DNA of 64,000 bases from Glandiceps talaboti (Eukaryota > Hemichordata > Enteropneusta > Spengelidae), in assembly GCF_964340395.1 (NCBI RefSeq), contig NC_135551.1:17056003-17120002 (forward strand). Direction: 5' to 3'. Position 1 is the stretch's first letter; every line of letters starts with the position of its first letter. Shown here one piece after another: positions 57,480-64,000 of this stretch. The position numbers were made by a program, and so were the translations under genes. The notes under the pieces were generated by a model, which had not been told where the DNA came from, did not search any database, and saw nothing but the letters and a program-made list of their open reading frames with translations.

Positions 57480-57668
57480 CAAATGTCACAGTACATGTTG
57501 TTGTTGGCCAGGAGATCACTAATAGCAATGAGCAAATAGAAATCAATGAGAAAAAATAACGTATTACATATGTTCTGTTGTATTCCAACAATTGTCTGTA
57601 TGAACGACAATCTCAAAACTTTGCCCTTACGGAAGTCATTCAGTTTACATCTGGTTATACATAGGCTT
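57480..57668. repeat. inner right arm of the nested inverted repeat
   Basis: Inverse of 56935-57125. On the minus strand the arm stays open for about 60 codons with a hydrophobic core (FFLIDFYLLIAISDLL). The matching frame in the left arm is also open over this part, but the differences between arms change amino acids. Confidence 0.9.
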
Positions 57669-58689
57669 CATAAATGATAAATGTGATGGCAGTGATGGCA
57701 TCTAGCTAGTCCTTACCAATTATTCAAGGTCTTTCAAATAACTAACATGTGGTGGTGGCAATGGGGTTGAGTCCGTACCGTTCATTTTTGGACCCGTGTC
57801 CCTTTTTATGTCTGACATCATATTAACCCATATTTCCTTTATAATTAGAACATTTGAACAAATATTTCATAGTCTAGTAAGGAGCTAGTTCGAGAGTTCA
57901 ATACAGGATAAAAAAACTAAATCCTTTTAATTGAGTCTCAGAACCCCTTCCTCGATCCCCTTTAGCCAAAATTGATAAATGTTTCAGACAGCACAATCAT
58001 CTACAAATCAGTACGCAATATTATGTAGTACAGTGAGCATAAAGCCAGTATGTAGTGATAAAAAATAGCTCTATTATTGACACTTTAATGTATCTAGTGC
58101 CATGTTTTAACTATTATAGCGAAAGGTATTCAGAAATATTTGCATTTAGGTTACAAACACATTCAAGAATTGCGTTTTTATCCAACAACTGGTGAACTAA
58201 ATCAATTAAATAATTGCCATGTCTCATCTCATAGCTGTTAGCCGTACGTTTTGCTTGTTAGCGTTTGTAAAGATTATGACAGTTCCATCATTCTGAGATG
58301 GTGGGGGAGGGGGTTGTCAAGTCCAATTTACATACTAAATAAGTGTTCAATTACAAAATAAGAAAATAAAATTTAATTTTTACATTTACTATGAAAAAAA
58401 CATAATTTACGAATTACGAAGAAAATGAATTGGAGTTTACACTTATAACTACAAAGTAACTTATTGGTGAAGGGTATTCTAATTGCATCGTGTGCATGAG
58501 TTCACTGGTATATACATCTACCCCATGTTGTAATTATGACAAGCATATAGAATGGTAGGATGAACCATCGGTTTCTCCTATATTATTGGTAAAATGTTTT
58601 GAGTGGTCGCCTGATGAATATATTTTGGGGATATGTCCAAAGCTATAAAGGCATTTGATATACAACTACGGAGAAGAGTGGGTCTGAGA

Positions 58690-58711
58690 AGGAGAACCCC
58701 CCCCCCCCCCT
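58690..58711. repeat. poly-C tract
   Basis: About 14 C residues at 58697-58710 in a purine/pyrimidine-skewed context. Confidence 0.75.
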
Positions 58712-58869
58712 CTCCTGCCGTTGAACCTTTTGAAATTTCGGGACCACAATTCTCGCATTAGTGCGATATCGGCATGTTAAGTTGATCTGCCATATGCATA
58801 TCTGATCACAATAGAGATATGGCTTAAACACTGAAATGGGACGATATATCATACCATTTTTACCTCCGT

Positions 58870-59760
58870 AAGATGAGCTTATATTCTGCTATTGTCTGTT
58901 TGGCTAGCTGCGTCTGTCTGTCTGTCTGTCTGTCTGTCTGTATGTCTGTCTGTCTGTCTGTCTGTTGACACGATATATCAAAAACTACTGTACCGAATCT
59001 AATGAAACTTGCTACCCATCTTCAAAATGATTACACAAGAGAACCGAGTTTGGTAAACATCCAATAAACATTAATTAGACATTTGCATATATAGTTATTA
59101 GTAAATTGGCTATATCTTAAGAATGCAAACTTCAAATTCAATATAATGTTGTATCTACATTATGCATAACATACTGCATATCTGCTGTAATGCTTGTCAA
59201 TGTAGCTTATAGTTTTAATGGATAATTTGTAGAATTAATCACCTTTGCTGATTAGGCTATATCTAAAGAGTGTAAGCTGTAAATTTAATATAATTTGGCA
59301 CATGCCTCTACCATAACAAAGCATACATATCCTGTAAAGCCTTCTGGCATAGTTCAGAGTTTTAATGATTAATTTGGACAGTTCATTATTTTTAGTACTT
59401 TGGCTGTATCTTATGAATGCATACTTCAAATTCCATTTAATTGGTATATACATTAAACATAACAATGCGCATATGTGTTATAATGCTTGTTGGTGATAAA
59501 TTGGCATAATTAATGATTTTCAGTAATTTGACTTTATCTTAAGAATGCAAACTTCAAAGCGCCACATAACTAGGAACATCCATCAACGTTAACAAATCAT
59601 CATGTTTGGTATACTTGTTTATGCAGGTTTTAATTGTGACATGTAATATGCATCAATAATCATTTTGATAATGAGGCAATATCTTTTGAATGCAAGTTTT
59701 AAATGTCAGATAATTTAGTACGTGTACTTATGGAAAAGCTTCATCTGTGACCAGAAGCGC
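58870..59760 (+). mobile_element. minisatellite-bearing element with TCTG tract, ~146-bp units
   Basis: A (TCTG)n run at 58911-58962 is followed by 'ATATATCAAAAACTACTGTA' and then about five diverged units opening with GGCTATATCTTAAGAATGCA (59108, 59255, 59401, 59529, 59675). The plan (microsatellite, 'ACTACTGTACCGAAT' block, tandem array) parallels the Helentron-like element but the sequence differs. It sits in the longer half of the nested palindrome. Confidence 0.6.
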
Positions 59761-60299
59761 CTTTGATCAGCCTCTAACAGTTGGAACAGGACATTACTGA
59801 TGGTAGTATAAGCACATTGATCTGATATGATGAGATTCCAGGATCTTTCACCAGGAACATTCAGTTGTCATCACGTTGTGAAGACAGGTCACATAGGTTC
59901 TCCAGTTTTTACTGTGTCAACAAAGTCTCACCAAACAGATAAGTCTGTACGAGTTTCTGTATATATATATTACTGTTGTAACCGAAGTTACTTCCTTTCC
60001 TTTTTTAAAGGGCAGCTACAGTTACAGCCATGAATAGAAGGAGAGAGTTTATATCATCCAATCACATTACTTCATCATCACATGCTCACATAAACACATG
60101 TGCATCTAAATTGATGTTTGCATATTAAGCAAGCAATTCATACATCAAAGTCAAACATACGTTGAAGTAAATAGGGTGGAAATAATGTTTCAATCAGGCT
60201 GCACATTTTAACTTACTCCAATTATTCCTCTATAGTACATGCCTAGGAGTATTGGGGGGTGGGGGGTGCCCAAGAGGGGAGAGTGTTATTTTAATAGGT

Positions 60300-61160
60300 T
60301 TATATGTCTGTCGATCCTTGTATCTACACATCCCTGTATCTCTGCAGCCGTACTCTGACATTCAATGTTACAATGAAATTCTCACAATGTCAATGAGGTT
60401 ATTCTAAAATTACTGTTATTTAAAACACATTACATCAGCCATATAAATACAATTACTCTGTCATTGCAAGTAACTGCAGTTCTCTTACATGGCTCCTGTA
60501 AAAAGAAAACATAAAAAGATCGCATTGCATGGACATAAATGGTTTGAGTATTGCGCTTTAATATTTTCCAAACTGTTTCAAAGTTCGCAAATATTGCACG
60601 TTTGTACACTTTTTAACACGTCTCATCTATAGACCGATTACATACATAAAACTATACATTTCCATTGACCTCATGATTTATATCATTTTTCAGTAAATAC
60701 AATCACCCCAGTATAGTTTTAATAAGAATATACAGTTCCTAATTTGGTTAATCAACGTCAACATTGATTATCGTATATATTGATAACCAATACGTAGCCG
60801 ATATCCCTGTATTTCCACACGTAAGGTAAGAAAAAAGAAAAAAAGAAAGAAGAAAGCGCTCTTAATAGGAAATAAATATGACCAGAAGCAAGCGCAGTCC
60901 ATTTTAAACAAACTACTTACAAAATGTCAGCTATCACAGAGCTTAAGTGCTGCCCTGGAGTATGCCCTAAAGTGGTGTATTCGATGCATTAGGCGTGGTT
61001 CTCAACAATCTAGACTAAAGAGCTCAAATATATTAATCGACTTATCCAAACGATGCCGTCAGTGTCTGTACTCATTCCAAACAAAAGCAAGAAACTTCGT
61101 GCTTTTTCACTTCTACGGAAGTATTTCAAAGTCATAAATGTCTTGATAGCCAACTTGATC
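60300..61160. repeat. outer right arm of a nested inverted repeat
   Basis: Inverse of 55310-56170. The arm is interrupted near 60840 by an A/G-rich run that replaces a T-rich run in the partner. Confidence 0.9.
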
Positions 61161-63960
61161 ATTGTAGACACTATGATACTATGATATATATATATAAATA
61201 TATCTTTTGATTTTAATGGAAACACGAAGAGCCAGCAGTAAGCTAAGTGATTAACAGGCAAAATATATTGGATCCCAGAGGGTTTTAGCAAATTGTTTAA
61301 ACATTTATCAGTAATATCAGACAGTACATATAAAATACATAAGACTAAGAGATTCTATTCAAAAGGAAGCAGATGCGGATGCGAGAAGCGCTTGTTCATG
61401 TTTCCTCGTATACTGGCGAATATGCCGGTTTAGGGAATTCGAAGTTGGAATGAAATGACCTCTTTTAGATTTGGTATATAAAGGTAAGTAAGTAGCTATG
61501 GTATTATTGTCACTATCTGCCGAATCAACTTTTAAACAATATTCGATATTTCAGGAGTCATATTTTGTTTACACAACCCATTATATAGATGACAGAAATC
61601 CAATCCTGACTAAGTTGTCTAATATATATAATCTACTTATTATGCATAGTATATTATACAAAAAATGTTGTTCTATTCCTTACATCAATAAACTTTAAGG
61701 GTAGCCTCTTTGGCCGAAGCCAATCTTCTCCATGATTCTTTGTATGAAGGGATACATGTCAGGAGATAATTTCCAACAAATCAAACCATATCAGTATCTT
61801 TAAATCCGCTGCCATCTTGTTTAGACGAACGGACGATACAGTAATTCACGAGTAATCATAGTATGATTCCTCTAAAACATTAATACTTTCAACTGATATT
61901 CGTTTAAGGTACATTCTGTACCGTAATGAGCAATTGAAATGAAATAAAAAAAAATCCTCTTAAACATATACACTATTTTGTAGATAATAATGATAAATAC
62001 TTTAATATTTTCAGGGAAGACCATTCTAGACTCACTTTTTGTCCGAAATAAGACAATTCATTTCGCGAAGGAAATAACAATGAATGTTTTAAACCTGCAC
62101 TAGCTGCAACTGGGATAGTATTCCATCAAGTAACCAAAGATATATTCACTAAAACCTAGGCAAATACTTATTAAAAGTGTATGTAGTATAGTGGCGAATT
62201 CGGTTTTGAATCTGTCACATATCAAAACTAAACTAGCTTGTAACTGTAGTGCCTCAGACATGTGAGAGGTGATTACATGGGGGTTTGCATCAACATCATG
62301 GCCATCCTTCCTCTATGGACGAAGCTACAATCAATTATACCCCATCGGCAGATCAAGACAGTCTATGCGGAAAACTTCACCCAGATATATTCATACAATA
62401 TCGCCACCATTTCAATCTCAGTAAAATTTATACCTAGATAACGAGATTACTGTTCTCCTCAACTACATACAATTTGTATCAATCACTTTTGCGAGCGTAT
62501 CTCTGCCAAATTGAAAGTTAACAGTAATGTTCAGACATGAAACTTAACATGCACTGCAGTACCGCTGTGTACACCGTACGGCGCTTGAACCACACGCCCG
62601 AACAGAGGTGATCCGGAGTTCTCGGAGCGTATATTTCCACAGCTACTACCATAGACATTCGAAAGCCCAGAAAGATATCATTACACCGCAGTCTAGAGGA
62701 TTATTGTTTGTAAATGTTATCTTGTGATATTTTGGAAGTGCAAGCTGATATATTACAGTGTGCGGAAGAATGTCATTTGTATATTTAGTGTTCATCTGAA
62801 ATAATGTGCATGAAAATTATATATGTAAAGTTGAACGCACTACGGAATAGTGAGGTAGAATATTGAAGGATAGACACGTCTTAAAGGGGTGGTGGCACTG
62901 ATTTTGGCAGCTATGCTTCCCCGAGGACGCATAACCGCGACCTCTGAGATAACACATAATTTTGACACATTCACTAGTTTGTCGCTCGTTGATCAGGAAC
63001 GGTGTGATTCAAAATTTGGAGTCGCCAGTTTGGGTAAAGTGGTACGTCCGAGTCGCCAGTTTATTAATACATTAGTTCGACATTTGACCATCTGGCGATC
63101 GGCAGCACGAACACTGCTTGAACCAACAGGCTACATGGAATCATAGATTGTCTATGATTGAATACAGGATCATGATCACACATACGATCAGAAATCGTGT
63201 CATTTGTTACACTTTGATTGAAATTAAACATTCCTATTCTCTGAACACTATAGGAACAGTCTTAGAACCCAACCTACCAAACGTCGTTCGAGATCTATTA
63301 GAAAACAACAGTTTTCGAGGCTATTCACTTTACGATATCGTCCACCAACTTAGTTCGAGATCTCTTTGAAAAACCCCAAATATTTCAAGGGTATTTACAG
63401 AATTAACTTTACGTTTCCAGGAGGATGCCACTCTTATTATATTTTTATTGAAGTCTGCAATTTTTCCTATAACATATTACGTTACTTGTTGTCTGCCCTT
63501 AACAGTGTCTTTTCAAAAGTGGCTGCTTACTGCTTCGAATATTGCGTCGATCACAATACCCATGCGTCTTTGAATTCGCTTGTTCCAAAAATACCCCCCA
63601 AAATCGCTAAATATGTACAAGAACATGTACTGAATTGAATTTTTAATATCTTCATAACCTATCCTCTCTGTATCCAAATTCCAGATAGCAAAGTAATATG
63701 GCAAGTAGTATAATTTGAAAGGAAGTTGAAAATAACATTTTTGACAAAACATTAAAAAAACGAAAACACCCTGAAAATGGCACAGATCAACTTGGCATGA
63801 ACAAGTCGAAATAGTCTTACCCCCAAGAACATGCACACCAAACATCAAAGTATTCGGACTGTCGGTTTCGGAGGAAAATATGTAAATAAACAAAGTTGAC
63901 AGATAAACGACAACGACGGAGAATTGGTTCAGCTGTTGCTGACAGCAGAGCTAAAAACTG

Positions 63961-63964
<4 letters not shown>
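61161..63964. other. no supportable gene
   Basis: Reading frames of 60-125 codons exist at 62889-63893 on both strands, but none shows a recognisable domain, bordered splice sites or coding-like composition. A short direct duplication is visible at about 63281-63310 and 63350-63376 (GTTCGAGATCT..TT..GAAAA). The ends of unclassified repeats at 62093 and 62882 (TTAAAGGGG) are the only other landmarks. Confidence 0.45.

Positions 63965-64000
<36 letters not shown>
63964..64000. repeat. (TA)n microsatellite, cut by window end
   Basis: Uninterrupted TA dinucleotides to the last base of the window. Confidence 0.95.

Noticed and set aside
62889-63893. Several 80-126-codon frames on both strands near the window end
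   Set aside because: No recognisable domain, no consistent exon borders, overlapping opposite-strand frames of similar length. Could be an unrecognised gene edge but not supportable.

Overview
The window is animal nuclear DNA, most likely from an aquatic invertebrate. It is AT-rich, its genes are split by long introns with GT-AG junctions, and it is packed with tRNA-derived SINEs, miniature inverted-repeat elements and minisatellites. A metazoan origin is firm: a C8 tetraspanin, a CEP85/CEP85L-type centrosomal protein with a U12 AT-AC intron, and a TNF-receptor-like protein. The phylum is not settled by the sequence. A hemichordate, lancelet or another non-vertebrate bilaterian would fit. The CEP85-type gene does not clearly side with either vertebrate paralog, as expected for a lineage outside the vertebrate duplication.

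Three protein-coding genes could be reconstructed, all on the + strand. Their exon phases join without a break. (1) A TSPAN33-like tetraspanin, 780-6437, six coding exons, 284 aa. (2) A CEP85/CEP85L-like coiled-coil centrosomal protein, 11992-32819, thirteen coding exons, 823 aa. (3) A small type I membrane protein, 39279-49452, six coding exons, 333 aa: signal peptide, a BCMA/TACI-like cysteine-rich TNFR module, one fibronectin III domain, a membrane helix and a basic tail. The three have no evident functional link; they are simply neighbours. Nothing here is an operon.

The rest is introns and intergenic DNA dominated by repeats. Four reasonably complete tRNA-type SINEs and several fragments are present. 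There are MITE families with TTAA-flanked, TACTGTAAACC, CAGTGTGCCC and other termini. A ~1.28 kb element occurs twice and in fragments. It has a 5' hairpin, a central ~115-bp tandem array and a 3' stem-loop, which resembles non-autonomous Helentron-type elements. From about 50.3 kb to the end no gene is supportable. That stretch holds a large nested inverted repeat, 55.3-61.2 kb.

Most worth a second look: the U12 intron in the CEP85-like gene; the tandem duplication of an exon-intron junction that leaves decoy splice donors behind exon 12; a second minisatellite growing across the stop codon of the same gene; the TNFR+Fn3 receptor; the Helentron-like element; and the ~5.9 kb nested palindrome.
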